From Amycolatopsis pithecellobii (GTDB lineage Bacteria > Actinomycetota > Actinomycetes > Mycobacteriales > Pseudonocardiaceae), in assembly GCF_009707865.1 (NCBI RefSeq), contig NZ_WMBA01000055.1, forward strand, positions 1 through 57,080: 57,080 bases of DNA, written 5' to 3'. This document shows positions 25,004 to 33,854 of the stretch, in pieces (positions within the stretch are counted from its first letter, which is position 1; each line of letters starts with the position of its first letter). The position numbers and the translations under genes are program-made. Below the pieces are notes generated by a model, which was not told the origin of the DNA, did no database searches, and saw nothing but the letters and a program-made list of their open reading frames with translations.

Positions 25004-26428
25004 TCAGCGCGCGGCGGCGGCGCGCCTGCGCGACAGAGCGTCCACGGCCGCCGCGACGAGCAGCACGAGACCGGTGATGATGTTAACCGTGTCCGCTTGG
25101 TAACCGAGCAGTCCCAGCCCGTTCTGCACGGTCGCCAGCACGAGACCACCGATCACCGCGTCCCGCATCCGGCCACGGCCACCGAAAAGCGACGTACCAC
25201 CGATGACCGCCGCGCCGACCGCGAACAGCAACGTGTTGCCGTTACCGGCGTTGCCGTCCACCGACCCGACCTTGGAGCTGTACACGATCGCCCCGATGGC
25301 CGCGATCGACGAGCAGATCACGAACACGCTCATCCGGATCTTGTCGACCTTGACCCCGGCCCGGCGGGCGGCTTCCTTGTTGCCGCCGACCGCGTACACG
25401 TGCCGCCCGTACCGCGTGCGGTCGAGCACGAACGTGCCGACGACCAGTAGCACCAGGATGATCGGCACGACCCACGGCACACCCTGGATCGTGGTCAGCG
25501 TCGGGTTGGGCGAGCGGTTGATGGTGAACAGGTAGGTCGCGACCGCGCCCAGCACCACGACGGCACCGGCCTTGATCGCGATCAGCATCGTCGGCTGCGC
25601 GACCAGCCCGTGCCGCAGCCGCGAGAAGTGCCGGAACAGCAGCACGACCGCGTAGCCACCACCGGCCACGATGAACAGCAGCCAGCTGGTCAGCACGCTG
25701 AGGTTGCCGTTGGCGACGTCGAACAGCACGTGGCTGTCGCGGATCGGGATCGTGCCGCCCTCGCCGACGAGCGCCAGCACGACGCCGTACCACGCGATGA
25801 ACAGCGCCAGTGTCACCACGAACGACGGGATGCCGATCTTCGACACCAGCGCCCCGGTCAGCGAGCCGATCACGGTGCCGATGGTGATCGCGAGGATGAT
25901 CTCGATCCATGGGTTCGCGGAGAAACCGATCAGCAGCGCCAGAAGCGCGACCGCGGACAGCGCCGCGCCGATCCAGATCCGCATCAGCACGCACAGCCCG
26001 ACCGCGACCACGGACCCGACGATGAAGCCGTAGAACATGGTCGGTCCCATCGCGCCCAGCAGGTTGCCGTGCTGGGTCCAGTGCAACGCCAGCACGGACG
26101 CGGCGACGCCGGATGCGGTGCCCGCGGACAGGTCGATCTCGCCGAGCAGCAGCACCGGCACGATGCCCATCGCGATGATCGTCTGACCGCCGCCCTGGGC
26201 GAACAGGTTCGCGATGTTGTTCAGCGTCAGGAACGAGTCGGACAGGCTGGTGAACACGATCACCAGCAGTAGCAGGCCGAGCAGCGCCGGCACCGCGCCG
26301 AGCTCACCGCCACGCAGGCGCCGGAAGTAGTCACCGATCGCCTCGGTCGTGGTGCGCGAGGTGGTGTCGATCCCGAAGTCGGCGATCGCCGAGTCGGAGC
26401 CGGAAGACTTGGTGGGTGTCTCAGTCAT
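25004..26428 (-). CDS. xylH: Sugar ABC transporter permease (XylH-like)
   Basis: A 474-residue inner-membrane permease of the ribose/xylose (CUT2) type. It has about 12 hydrophobic segments, among them LGLLLLVIVFTSLSDSFLTL, GIVPVLLLGEIDLSAG (the conserved EIDLSAG motif) and AAVIGGTSLFGGRG (the cytoplasmic loop contacting the ATPase). The N-terminal cytoplasmic tail of about 40 residues is long. It starts 16 bases after the ATPase stop. With the ATPase and the lipoprotein it forms a high-affinity pentose importer. Confidence 0.94.
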   Translation of the reverse strand: MTETPTKSSGSDSAIADFGIDTTSRTTTEAIGDYFRRLRGGELGAVPALLGLLLLVIVFTSLSDSFLTLNNIANLFAQGGGQTIIAMGIVPVLLLGEIDLSAGTASGVAASVLALHWTQHGNLLGAMGPTMFYGFIVGSVVAVGLCVLMRIWIGAALSAVALLALLIGFSANPWIEIILAITIGTVIGSLTGALVSKIGIPSFVVTLALFIAWYGVVLALVGEGGTIPIRDSHVLFDVANGNLSVLTSWLLFIVAGGGYAVVLLFRHFSRLRHGLVAQPTMLIAIKAGAVVVLGAVATYLFTINRSPNPTLTTIQGVPWVVPIILVLLVVGTFVLDRTRYGRHVYAVGGNKEAARRAGVKVDKIRMSVFVICSSIAAIGAIVYSSKVGSVDGNAGNGNTLLFAVGAAVIGGTSLFGGRGRMRDAVIGGLVLATVQNGLGLLGYQADTVNIITGLVLLVAAAVDALSRRRAAAAR

Positions 26429-26443
26429 TTTCGGATTCCTCGC

Positions 26444-27217
26444 CTACACGGCCGCGACTTCGGGCCTGGCCAGGCCGAGCTCGCCCGACCGGCCGGCGGT
26501 GATCAGCTCGACCACCTGGTTGTTGGTGACGTCCTTGGTCGCGACGTCGGCGGCCAGCCGGCCGAGGTAGAGCACCGCGATGCGGTCCGCGACCTCGAAC
26601 ACGTCGTTCATGTTGTGGCTGATCAGCACGACACCGAGACCCTGCTCGGCGAGCCGCCGCACCAGGTCGAGGACCTGGCGGGTCTGTGCCACGCCGAGCG
26701 CGGCGGTGGGCTCGTCGAGCAGCACCACCTTGCTCTCCCACAACACCGCCTTGGCGATCGCGACGGTCTGCCGCTGCCCGCCGGACAGCGACGCGACGAG
26801 CGTGCGCACGGACTTGACGGTGCGCACCGACAGCGAGGCGAGCGTCTTGCGCGCGTCGAGTTCCATCGAGGCCTCGTCGAGCAGGCCGTTCTTGACGCGC
26901 TCGCGGCCGAGGAACATGTTCTGCACGATGTCCAGGTTGTCGGCCAGCGCGAGGTCCTGGTACACGACCTCGATGCCGAGTGCCGCGGCGTCACGCGGGT
27001 TGTGGATGTGCACGGGCCGGCCGTTGAAGAGGACTTCGCCACTGTCGGCGCCGTGGATCCCGGCGATGCACTTGACCAGCGTCGACTTGCCGGCGCCATT
27101 GTCGCCGACGAGGGCGGTCACCTCCCCCGGGCGCACCGTCAGGTCCACATCGTGCAGCACGTGGACCGGGCCGAAACTCTTGTTCAGACCGCGTAGTTCG
27201 AGGATCGGCTCGTTCAC
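26444..27217 (-). CDS. xylG: Sugar ABC transporter ATP-binding protein (single domain, XylG-like)
   Basis: A 257-residue ATPase with one cassette: Walker A GDNGAGKST, Q-loop YQDLALADN, signature LSGGQRQ, Walker B VVLLDEPTAALG and switch His in LISHNMNDV. Many CUT2 ATPases have two fused cassettes; this one has a single cassette, as in the Streptomyces and FrcA-like forms, so it must dimerise. I chose the GTG at 27217 because GGAGG lies 8 bases upstream; the frame runs open further, but through the 36-base palindrome. It energises import with XylH. Confidence 0.94.
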   Translation of the reverse strand: MNEPILELRGLNKSFGPVHVLHDVDLTVRPGEVTALVGDNGAGKSTLVKCIAGIHGADSGEVLFNGRPVHIHNPRDAAALGIEVVYQDLALADNLDIVQNMFLGRERVKNGLLDEASMELDARKTLASLSVRTVKSVRTLVASLSGGQRQTVAIAKAVLWESKVVLLDEPTAALGVAQTRQVLDLVRRLAEQGLGVVLISHNMNDVFEVADRIAVLYLGRLAADVATKDVTNNQVVELITAGRSGELGLARPEVAAV

Positions 27218-27250
27218 CGCGGGTACCTCCACATGGTTGGGAGCATCGCC

Positions 27251-27286
27251 GGAGGGGAAGCGCCACCGCGGTGGCGCTTCCCCTCC
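27251..27286. repeat. 36-base perfect palindrome between xylF and xylG
   Basis: The left 18 bases GGAGGGGAAGCGCCACCG are followed by their exact reverse complement. The palindrome sits in the 85-base gap between the binding-protein stop and the ATPase start. In RNA it forms a very stable stem-loop. No T-run follows on the transcribed strand, so it more likely protects the xylF mRNA 3' end or partly stops transcription, giving more binding protein than ATPase and permease. Confidence 0.85.
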
Positions 27287-27302
27287 TTGGTGCTGCGAGG
27301 GA

Positions 27303-28424
27303 TCAGGAAATGCCCAGCTGGGTGCATGCCGCGGCGACCTCGGCCGTGCAGATCTCACTGGCCTTGACGTAGCCCTGGTCGACCGGGACCTTCACGTTCT
27401 GCTTCGTGATGGACTGCGGCGTGAGCAGGACCGACTTGACCGTACGGTTGTTCTTCGGGTCCTGTGAAGAGGCCTTGGCGATCGCGTCCGCACCGGCGGT
27501 GTCGCCGTTGATCAGCTTGGCGGCGAGCTGCGCGGCGGCGTCGGCCTCCTGCTGGATCGGCTTGAACACCGTCGAGTACTGGGTGCCGGCCAGGATCGCG
27601 GTCAGGCCCGCGGCGCTGGCGTCCTGCCCGGTCACCGGCACCTTGCCGGCGAGGCCGTTCTTCTGCAGCACGGTGATGATCGCGCCCGCGAGGCCGTCGT
27701 TGGCCGCGAGCACGCCGTCGACCTTGCCGCCGTTGGCCGACAGCAGCTGCTCGAAGGTGGTTCCGCCCTTCTGGTTGTCCCAGCCGTCGATGGCCTGGCT
27801 CGCGACCTTCTTCAGCGCGCCCGAGGTGTAGAGCGGGCCGACGATGTTCTCCTGCCCGTTGTGGAACAGGGTCGCGTTGTTGTCGGTCGGCGAGCCCTCG
27901 ATCTCGATCACCTGCGCGCCCGGCTTGCTCGCCAGCGCGTCCTTGAGCGCGGTGCCCTGCAGCTCACCGACGCGCGTGTTGTCGAAGCTGACGTAGTAGT
28001 TCGCGCTGCCGCCCAGGTTGAGCCGGTCGTAGTCGATGACAGGGACACCCTGCTGCGCGGCCTTCTGCTCGACCGTGGCGCCGACATCCCCGCTCGGCGC
28101 CGCGATGATCAGGACCTTGACGCCCTGGCTGAGCATGCTGTCCGCGTACTGCGAGAACTTCTGGTTGTCACCCTGCGCGTTCTCGATGATCGGGCTCATG
28201 CCCGCCTTCGTGAGCGCCGACTGCAGCATCGGCTGGTCGAAACCGGCCCACCGCGCGGAGGTGGCGGTTTCCGGCAGGATCACGCCCACCTTCGGGCCGC
28301 CACTGGCACCGCCCGACTGATTGCTGTTGCTGGAGCCGCCCGAACTGTTGGCACCACAGGCCGTCATGGCGAGAGCGACACCGGTGCCGGCGGCGAGCAG
28401 GGCGAGGGTCTTTCTCCGCTTCAT
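27303..28424 (-). CDS. xylF: Sugar-binding lipoprotein of ABC transporter (XylF-like)
   Basis: A 373-residue extracellular binding protein. The signal peptide MKRRKTLALLAAGTGVALAM ends at a lipobox with Cys23 (MTACGAN). A Ser/Gly/Asn linker follows, then a periplasmic-binding fold of the sugar type: KVGVILPETATSARW, QGVKVLIIAAPSGD, GVPVIDYDRL and DGVLAANDGLAGA. These match XylF/RbsB-like proteins. It is first in the operon, with GGGGA ahead of its ATG and two operator-like palindromes 17-58 bases upstream. Confidence 0.95.
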   Translation of the reverse strand: MKRRKTLALLAAGTGVALAMTACGANSSGGSSNSNQSGGASGGPKVGVILPETATSARWAGFDQPMLQSALTKAGMSPIIENAQGDNQKFSQYADSMLSQGVKVLIIAAPSGDVGATVEQKAAQQGVPVIDYDRLNLGGSANYYVSFDNTRVGELQGTALKDALASKPGAQVIEIEGSPTDNNATLFHNGQENIVGPLYTSGALKKVASQAIDGWDNQKGGTTFEQLLSANGGKVDGVLAANDGLAGAIITVLQKNGLAGKVPVTGQDASAAGLTAILAGTQYSTVFKPIQQEADAAAQLAAKLINGDTAGADAIAKASSQDPKNNRTVKSVLLTPQSITKQNVKVPVDQGYVKASEICTAEVAAACTQLGIS

Positions 28425-28440
28425 TGCGTCCCCTAGGGAA

Positions 28441-28482
28441 ATGTTGTGGTCGGCAACATTTGAATGTTGTGTACGACAACAT
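28441..28482. promoter_or_regulatory. Tandem ROK operators upstream of xylF
   Basis: Two 19-base palindromes share the arms ATGTTGT and ACAACAT. The first (28441-28459) has arms ATGTTG and CAACAT; the second (28464-28482) reads ATGTTGTGTACGACAACAT and is near-perfect. Their centres are 23 bases apart, about two helical turns, so dimers would sit on the same face. The location directly upstream of xylF makes the operon's own ROK regulator the obvious ligand. Confidence 0.75.
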
Positions 28483-28538
28483 ACGACTCGCACCGCACTG
28501 ACGCTAGGTTTCGGTATCGATTCAGAACGCTCACCGCT

Positions 28539-29435
28539 TTACGTTCTGGTAACGAGCGCAGCCGCCCTCGAAAGCGTCGCACCGGCAAACGCCTGCGCAG
28601 CCGCGGTGAGTGGTCCAGACCGGTGCACCAGCCACTGCGGGATCCGTTCCGGCGGGGCGAACCGGTACACCCGCGCGCCGGCCCGGTCTGCCGCGTCGCG
28701 CCAGCCGTCGGGCATCAGCCCGGCCCCGATTCCGGCCAGCACCATGGGAAGCACGACGCTGCGGTCCGCCACCTCGGCCGCGATCGGCACGTCGCCGACG
28801 CTCACGGCGAGCCGGTCGAACAGCGCCCGCACCGCGGTCCCGGGTGGCGTCACGACGAACCGCATGCCCTTGAGGTCTCCGGGCCGGATCCCTTCTCCAG
28901 TCCCGATTTCCGACCCGGGCGGTGCGACGACGAGGAACTCCTCGTCCCGCAGGTGATGGACCACCAGCCCCGGGCCGGCCGGCCGCTCGGCGCTGCCGCA
29001 CACCCCCACCTCGCACCGGCCGCGCACCACCAGCGCCACGACCTCGGCCGCCGACCGGGCCGACGACGTGCTCACCAGCACGCCGGGATGCCGCCGGGCC
29101 AGCTCCGCGATCACCCCGATGACCGGTTCGAGCGCCGACGACGTCGCGGCGACGTCGACCCGGCCCACCGGCCCGGCACCGACCGCGCGCGCCGCGGCGC
29201 GCAGGGCATCGAAATCCCGCAGCACCAGCCGGGCGCGGTCGGCCATCAGCTCCCCCGCGCTGGACAACACGGCGTTGCGGCCGACCCGGTGAAACAGCTC
29301 GACGCCCAGTTCGTGTTCGAGTTTGGCGATGGCGCGGGAAAGCGACGGCTGGGCGACCCGCAGCGCGCGAGCGGCGTGGGTGAACCCGCCGTGCTCGACG
29401 ATCGCGACGAAATACTCCAGTTGCCGCCGTTCCAT
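28539..29435 (-). CDS. LysR-family transcriptional regulator
   Basis: A 298-residue LysR regulator. The N-terminal helix-turn-helix is FTHAARALRVAQPSLSRAIAKLEHELGVELFHR. The periplasmic-binding-like effector domain has RVDVAATSSALEPVIGVIAEL and GIGAGLMPDGWRD. It is divergent from the GGT-family gene, 71 bases apart, and probably controls it. Its own stop lies 57 bases from the xylF operators. Confidence 0.93.
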   Translation of the reverse strand: MERRQLEYFVAIVEHGGFTHAARALRVAQPSLSRAIAKLEHELGVELFHRVGRNAVLSSAGELMADRARLVLRDFDALRAAARAVGAGPVGRVDVAATSSALEPVIGVIAELARRHPGVLVSTSSARSAAEVVALVVRGRCEVGVCGSAERPAGPGLVVHHLRDEEFLVVAPPGSEIGTGEGIRPGDLKGMRFVVTPPGTAVRALFDRLAVSVGDVPIAAEVADRSVVLPMVLAGIGAGLMPDGWRDAADRAGARVYRFAPPERIPQWLVHRSGPLTAAAQAFAGATLSRAAALVTRT

Positions 29436-29506
29436 AGCCAGACGCTATCGAAATGGTGCGCCGGATGTCTTGGACGTGCGGCCTCGCGCCGGGAGAGACT
29501 GCGAGG

Positions 29507-31279
29507 ATGTTCCAGACCCGGCCCACCCTCCAGGGCACCTTCGGCATGGTGTCGTCCACCCACTGGCTCGCCTCGGCCACCGCGATGGCCGTGCTGGAAG
29601 ACGACGGGAACGCCTACGACGCGGCGGTCGCGGCGGCATTCGTGCTGCACGTGGTGGAGCCCCATCTCAACGGCCCCGCGGGCGAGGTGCCGATGATCCT
29701 CGCGCCCACCGGTGCGGCCCCGCAGGTCCTTTGTGGACAAGGCCCGGCCCCGGCCGGGGCGACCATCAGCCATTACACCGCACTTGGTCTGGACCTCGTG
29801 CCCGGCACCGGTCCGCTCGCTGCCGCGGTCCCCGGCGCGTTCGACGCCTGGCTGCTGCTGTTGCGCGATCACGGCACCAAGTCGCTGGACGAGGTGATGA
29901 AGTACGCGATCGGCTATGCCGAGCGCGGCCATCCCGCGGTCGAGCGGATCGGTGCCACCGTCGAGACGGTGCGTGAGCTGTTCGAGACGGAATGGACCAC
30001 TTCGGCGGAAATCTACCTGCGTGCCGGCAAATCGCCCGCGCCGGGCGAGCTACTGCGGAACCCGGCGCTGGCCGCGACCTGGCGGCGCATGCTCGCCGAG
30101 GCCACCGGCCCGACGCGCGAGGCGCGGATCGACGCGGCACGGAAGGTGTGGCGCGAGGGCTTCATCGCCGAGGCGATCGTGGAATTCGCCGCCAAGTCCA
30201 CAATGGACACCACTGGTGAGCGGCATGCCGGCACGCTCACCGGAGACGATCTCGCGTCGTTCTCGGCGTCCTATGAGGACCCGGCCACATTCACCTGGAA
30301 CGGCTGGACGATCGCCAAACCCGGGCTGTGGAGCCAAGGTCCGGTGTTCCTGCAGCAGCTGGCCCTGCTGCCCGGCGAGCTCGACTACGCGACGCCGGAT
30401 TACTACCACACGCTCATCGAAGGCACGAAGCTCGCGATGGCCGACCGCGAGGCGTGGTACGGCGACGGCGCGGACGTGCCGCTGCGCGCCCTGCTTTCCC
30501 GTGAGTACAACGAATCCCGCCGCGCGCTCGTCGGGGACCGGGCCTCACGCGAGCTGCGTCCCGGCCGTCCGGACGGCCGGGAACCGCGGCTGAGCAAGCA
30601 TGCCCGGTTCACCGGAGGCGACATCCCGGTCCCGGCCGGGGCGGGCGAACCCACGGTCGCGAAGGACGGCGCCACCCGTGGCGACACCTGCCACCTGGAC
30701 GTCGCCGACCGCTGGGGCAACCTGATCGCGGCGACCCCGAGCGGGGGCTGGCTGCAGTCCAACCCGGTCATCCCCGGGCTCGGTTTCCCGCTGGGCACCC
30801 GGTTGCAGATGACGTGGCTCGAACCGGGCCTGCCGAACTCGCTCATGCCGGGCAAACGCCCGCGCACCACGCTGAGCCCGTCACTCGCTCTCCGCGACGG
30901 CGTGCCGGTGCTGGCCTTCGGCACGCCCGGCGGTGACCAGCAGGACCAGTGGAACACCCATTTCTTCCTCGCCGTGGCGTTGCGGGAAAAGGTGCGCGGC
31001 GGGCTGGACCTGCAGGGTGCGATCGACGCCCCGAACTGGCACACCGACAGCTTCCCCGGCTCGTTCTACCCGCGCTCGATGTCCCCGGGCAGCGTCACCG
31101 TGGAATCACGGATCGGTGCCGACATCATCGCCGGGTTGCGGCGGCGCGGGCATGACGTCACGGTCGCGCCACCGTGGTCGGAAGGACGATTGTGCGCCGT
31201 GGCAAGGGATCCCGGGACCGGGGTGCTCTCGGCGGCGGCGAACCCGCGCGGCATGCAGGGGTACGCCGCCGGCCGCTGA
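29507..31279 (+). CDS. Gamma-glutamyltransferase-family protein
   Basis: A 590-residue Ntn-hydrolase of the GGT family. Early motifs are STHWLASATAMAVLEDDGNAYDAAVAA and VPGAFDAWLLLLRDHG. The predicted autoprocessing site is before Thr394 in GDTCHLDVADRWGN, where classical GGT has TTH. Later come TTLSPSLALRDGVPVLAFGTPGGD and the small-subunit end. No signal peptide is seen, so it may be cytoplasmic, unlike secreted GGT. Members of this branch hydrolyse or transfer gamma-glutamyl or acyl groups; the true substrate is unknown. A divergent LysR gene likely regulates it. Confidence 0.9.
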   Translation: MFQTRPTLQGTFGMVSSTHWLASATAMAVLEDDGNAYDAAVAAAFVLHVVEPHLNGPAGEVPMILAPTGAAPQVLCGQGPAPAGATISHYTALGLDLVPGTGPLAAAVPGAFDAWLLLLRDHGTKSLDEVMKYAIGYAERGHPAVERIGATVETVRELFETEWTTSAEIYLRAGKSPAPGELLRNPALAATWRRMLAEATGPTREARIDAARKVWREGFIAEAIVEFAAKSTMDTTGERHAGTLTGDDLASFSASYEDPATFTWNGWTIAKPGLWSQGPVFLQQLALLPGELDYATPDYYHTLIEGTKLAMADREAWYGDGADVPLRALLSREYNESRRALVGDRASRELRPGRPDGREPRLSKHARFTGGDIPVPAGAGEPTVAKDGATRGDTCHLDVADRWGNLIAATPSGGWLQSNPVIPGLGFPLGTRLQMTWLEPGLPNSLMPGKRPRTTLSPSLALRDGVPVLAFGTPGGDQQDQWNTHFFLAVALREKVRGGLDLQGAIDAPNWHTDSFPGSFYPRSMSPGSVTVESRIGADIIAGLRRRGHDVTVAPPWSEGRLCAVARDPGTGVLSAAANPRGMQGYAAGR

Positions 31280-32146
31280 TCACGCCGACTTGCTGATCAC
31301 CTCGTCCGCGACCCACCGGGCCACGCCCGCGGGATACGGCGACGCCAGCCCGAGCACGACATGCCGGAAACCGCCGTCGACCGCTTCCCGGATCGCATCC
31401 CGCGTAGCGCCCGGCTGCTCGTAGGAAACAGGCAGGTGAATCGAGCGGACGATCGAGGCCGGATCCCGGCCGATTTCGGTGCAGTAGCGGTCCAGCAGCG
31501 CGCTGCGGCTGATGACGTCATCGATATCCCCGCCCGGGATGTTCCACAGGTCGGCGTGCTCGGCGGCGATCCGCAGCGTGGCGGCCGCACGCCCGCCGAT
31601 CAGGATCGGCGGATGCGGGCGCTGCACCGGTTTCGGGTTGCCGAACGCCCCGGTGAGCCGGATGTAGGTGCCGTCGAAATCGAACGGTTCCGGCTCGGTC
31701 CACAGCCGCTTGATCACCGTGCACGCCTCGGCGAGGCTGCCGACGGCATGCGCGGTGTCGTGGAAGGGCAGGCCGTGTGCCGCGTACTCGCGCCGCGCCA
31801 GCGGATGGCCAGGACGCGAGCCGACCCCGATCCCGAAGTCGAGGCGCCCACCGGAAACGATGTCCACGGTCGTGGCGATCTTGGCCAGCATCGCGGGCGG
31901 GCGGAACCGGTTGCTGGTCACCAGCAGGCCGAGCCGCAGCCGTTCGGTTTGCGCCGCCAGCGCCGAAAGCAGTGTCCAGCCCTCGTGGGTCGGCCCGTCC
32001 GGATCACCGCCGATCGGCATGAGGTGATCGAACAACCACGCGTGCTCAATCTGTTCGATCGCGTCCGCCTCGCGCCAGACCCGCAGGATGTCGTGGTAGC
32101 CGACCTGCATCGGCGCAGTCATGAGGCCGAACCGGACGTCGGTCAT
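31280..32146 (-). CDS. LLM-class (F420-dependent type) oxidoreductase
   Basis: A 288-residue TIM-barrel oxidoreductase of the luciferase-like superfamily. Family marks are AWLFDHLMPIGGDPDG near residue 40, VTSNRFRPPAMLAKIATTVD, GRLDFGIGVGSR and the RPHPPILIGGRAAATLRIAAEHAD stretch. These are typical of actinobacterial F420-dependent enzymes, although FMN cannot be excluded. Its ATG overlaps the stop of the aldo/keto reductase (ATGA), so both act in one operon under the adjacent TetR regulator. The substrate is unknown. Confidence 0.9.
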   Translation of the reverse strand: MTDVRFGLMTAPMQVGYHDILRVWREADAIEQIEHAWLFDHLMPIGGDPDGPTHEGWTLLSALAAQTERLRLGLLVTSNRFRPPAMLAKIATTVDIVSGGRLDFGIGVGSRPGHPLARREYAAHGLPFHDTAHAVGSLAEACTVIKRLWTEPEPFDFDGTYIRLTGAFGNPKPVQRPHPPILIGGRAAATLRIAAEHADLWNIPGGDIDDVISRSALLDRYCTEIGRDPASIVRSIHLPVSYEQPGATRDAIREAVDGGFRHVVLGLASPYPAGVARWVADEVISKSA

Positions 32147-33165
32147 CGACGCCTCCGCACTGCCGGGTCGAGCAACGCCGGCGGGGCGTCGAGCTTCTCC
32201 TCCGGGGCCAGGTCCACCCCCGGCGCGACGATGGAGTCGATCGCGTCGAGCACATCGGCAGTCAGCACAGTGTCCACGGCGGCGAGCTGCGAGCTCAGGT
32301 GCTCCAGCGTGCGAGGGCCGATGAGCGCGCTGGTCACGGCGGGATGGGCGGTGACGAAGCCGAGTGCGAGCTGGATCATGGTCAGCCCGGCCTCGTCGGC
32401 GACCTTGGCCAGCTGCTCGACCGCGTCCAGCTTCGCCCGGTTCGCGGGGATGGCGGTGTCGAAACGCTGCGGCATGAATCCCGAGCGGCTGGTGGTGATT
32501 TCGCGGCCTTCGCGGATCGCGCCGGACAGCCAGCCGGACGCCAGCGGACTCCACACGAGTACCCCCAGCCCGTATTCCTCGGCGACCGGCAGGACATGGG
32601 TTTCGATCCCGCGTTGCAGGATCGAGTAGCTCGGCTGTTCGGTGACGTACCGGCTCAGGTGATGCTCGCGGGCGGCCCACTGCGCCTGCACGATCCGGTA
32701 CGCCGGGAACGTCGAGGACCCGAAGTAGCGGATCTTCCCCGCGCGCTGCAGATCCGTCAGCGCCGACAGGGTTTCCTCGTCGCTCGTGGCCGGATCCCAC
32801 CGGTGGATCTGGTAGAGATCCACGTGATCGACGCCGAGGCGGCGCAGGCTGCGCTCCAGCTCGGTGACCAGCCAGCGACGGGAGCTGCCCTTGTGGTTGC
32901 GCTCGTCGCCCATCGGCAGGCCGGCCTTCGTCGCCAGCACGATGTCGTCGCGGCGACCGGCGATTGCCTTGCCCACCAACGTTTCCGACTCGCCGCCGCT
33001 GTAGGCGTCCGCGGTGTCGATGAGGTTGATCCCCGCCTCGAGCGCCGCGTCGACGAGCGCGGTGGCCTCGTCCTGGGTGGTTCGCCCGATCCGGCCGAAG
33101 TTCATCGCGCCGAGCGTGAGCGAGCTCACCTGCACACCGGTCCGCCCCAAGGTGCGGTAGTGCAT
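32143..33165 (-). CDS. Aldo/keto reductase
   Basis: A 340-residue NADPH-dependent reductase with the (beta/alpha)8 fold. Tetrad residues are visible: Asp and Tyr in INLIDTADAYSGGESE, Lys in VLATKAGLP and His in LYQIHRWDP. The start HYRTLGRTGVQVSSLTLGAMNFG and the region LGFVTAHPAVTSALIGPRTLEHL are typical of AKR families related to plant potassium-channel beta subunits. The ATG is preceded by GGGAGG. It forms an operon with the LLM oxidoreductase, divergent from a TetR gene across two operator-like repeats. Confidence 0.93.
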   Translation of the reverse strand: MHYRTLGRTGVQVSSLTLGAMNFGRIGRTTQDEATALVDAALEAGINLIDTADAYSGGESETLVGKAIAGRRDDIVLATKAGLPMGDERNHKGSSRRWLVTELERSLRRLGVDHVDLYQIHRWDPATSDEETLSALTDLQRAGKIRYFGSSTFPAYRIVQAQWAAREHHLSRYVTEQPSYSILQRGIETHVLPVAEEYGLGVLVWSPLASGWLSGAIREGREITTSRSGFMPQRFDTAIPANRAKLDAVEQLAKVADEAGLTMIQLALGFVTAHPAVTSALIGPRTLEHLSSQLAAVDTVLTADVLDAIDSIVAPGVDLAPEEKLDAPPALLDPAVRRRR

Positions 33166-33192
33166 ACATCCTCCCTCTGGCATCATGGGTAA

Positions 33193-33232
33193 ACGGAACA
33201 TTGCTCCGCCGACAATACGGAACATTGCTCCG
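33193..33232. promoter_or_regulatory. Tandem TetR operators (ACGGAACATTGCTCCG twice)
   Basis: The 16-base sequence ACGGAACATTGCTCCG occurs at 33193-33208 and again, unchanged, at 33217-33232, 24 bases apart. Each copy contains the near-palindrome CGGAnCAtTGnTCCG. They lie between the divergent reductase operon and the tetR gene, placed to repress both. Confidence 0.78.
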
Positions 33233-33256
33233 GTTGGCAAACGGGAGGGAGTGCTG

Positions 33257-33847
33257 GTGAGTGCCGGCAAAGAGGGAACGGCCCGGTCGAAGCGGGCGGA
33301 CGCCCGGCGCAACGAGCAGACGCTGCTCGACGCAGCCGCGTCGGTGTTCGTCGCGTCCGGTGTGGACGCGCCCGTCCGTGACATCGCGGCCAAGGCCGGG
33401 GTCGGGATGGGCACGATCTACCGCCACTTCCCGACGCGCGCGGATCTGATCATCGCCGTCTACCGGCACCAGGTCGAAGCATGCGCCGAGGCCGGCCCGG
33501 CGTTGCTGGAGAGCAGCGAAACCCCGTACGCCGCCTTACGGCAGTGGATCAACCTGTTCGTCGATTTCCTCGTCACCAAGCACGGCCTCGCCGGGGTACT
33601 CCAGTCCGACAACGCCGGTTTCGAGACGCTGCACTCCTACTTCCTCGAGCGCCTCATGCCGGTGTGCACGCAGCTGCTCGACGCCGCCGCGGATTCCGGC
33701 GAGATCAGCCCGGGTTTGGAGGCCTATCAACTGATGCGCGGCGTCGGGAACCTGTGCATCGGCGCCGAAAACGACGCTGATTACGACGCGCGCCGGCTGG
33801 TCGGACTGCTCATCGCGGGACTGCGTGAGCCGCGCAGAGCGAGCTGA
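33257..33847 (+). CDS. TetR-family transcriptional regulator
   Basis: A 196-residue regulator from the GTG at 33257, which has GGGAGGGAG upstream. Longer starts run through the operator repeats and are unlikely. The helix-turn-helix is [26 protein letters not shown]. The ligand domain is short, with LFVDFLVTKHGLAGVL and LMRGVGNLCIGAEND. This is the common actinobacterial SbtR-like C-terminal type. It should bind the two 16-base repeats just upstream and control itself and the divergent AKR/LLM operon. Confidence 0.92.
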   Translation: MSAGKEGTARSKRADARRNEQTLLDAAASVFVASGVDAPVRDIAAKAGVGMGTIYRHFPTRADLIIAVYRHQVEACAEAGPALLESSETPYAALRQWINLFVDFLVTKHGLAGVLQSDNAGFETLHSYFLERLMPVCTQLLDAAADSGEISPGLEAYQLMRGVGNLCIGAENDADYDARRLVGLLIAGLREPRRAS

Positions 33848-33854
33848 TGATGCG

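Noticed and set aside
27251..27286. Rho-independent terminator
   Set aside because: The stem is perfect but no T-run follows on the transcribed strand, and genes of the same operon continue downstream.
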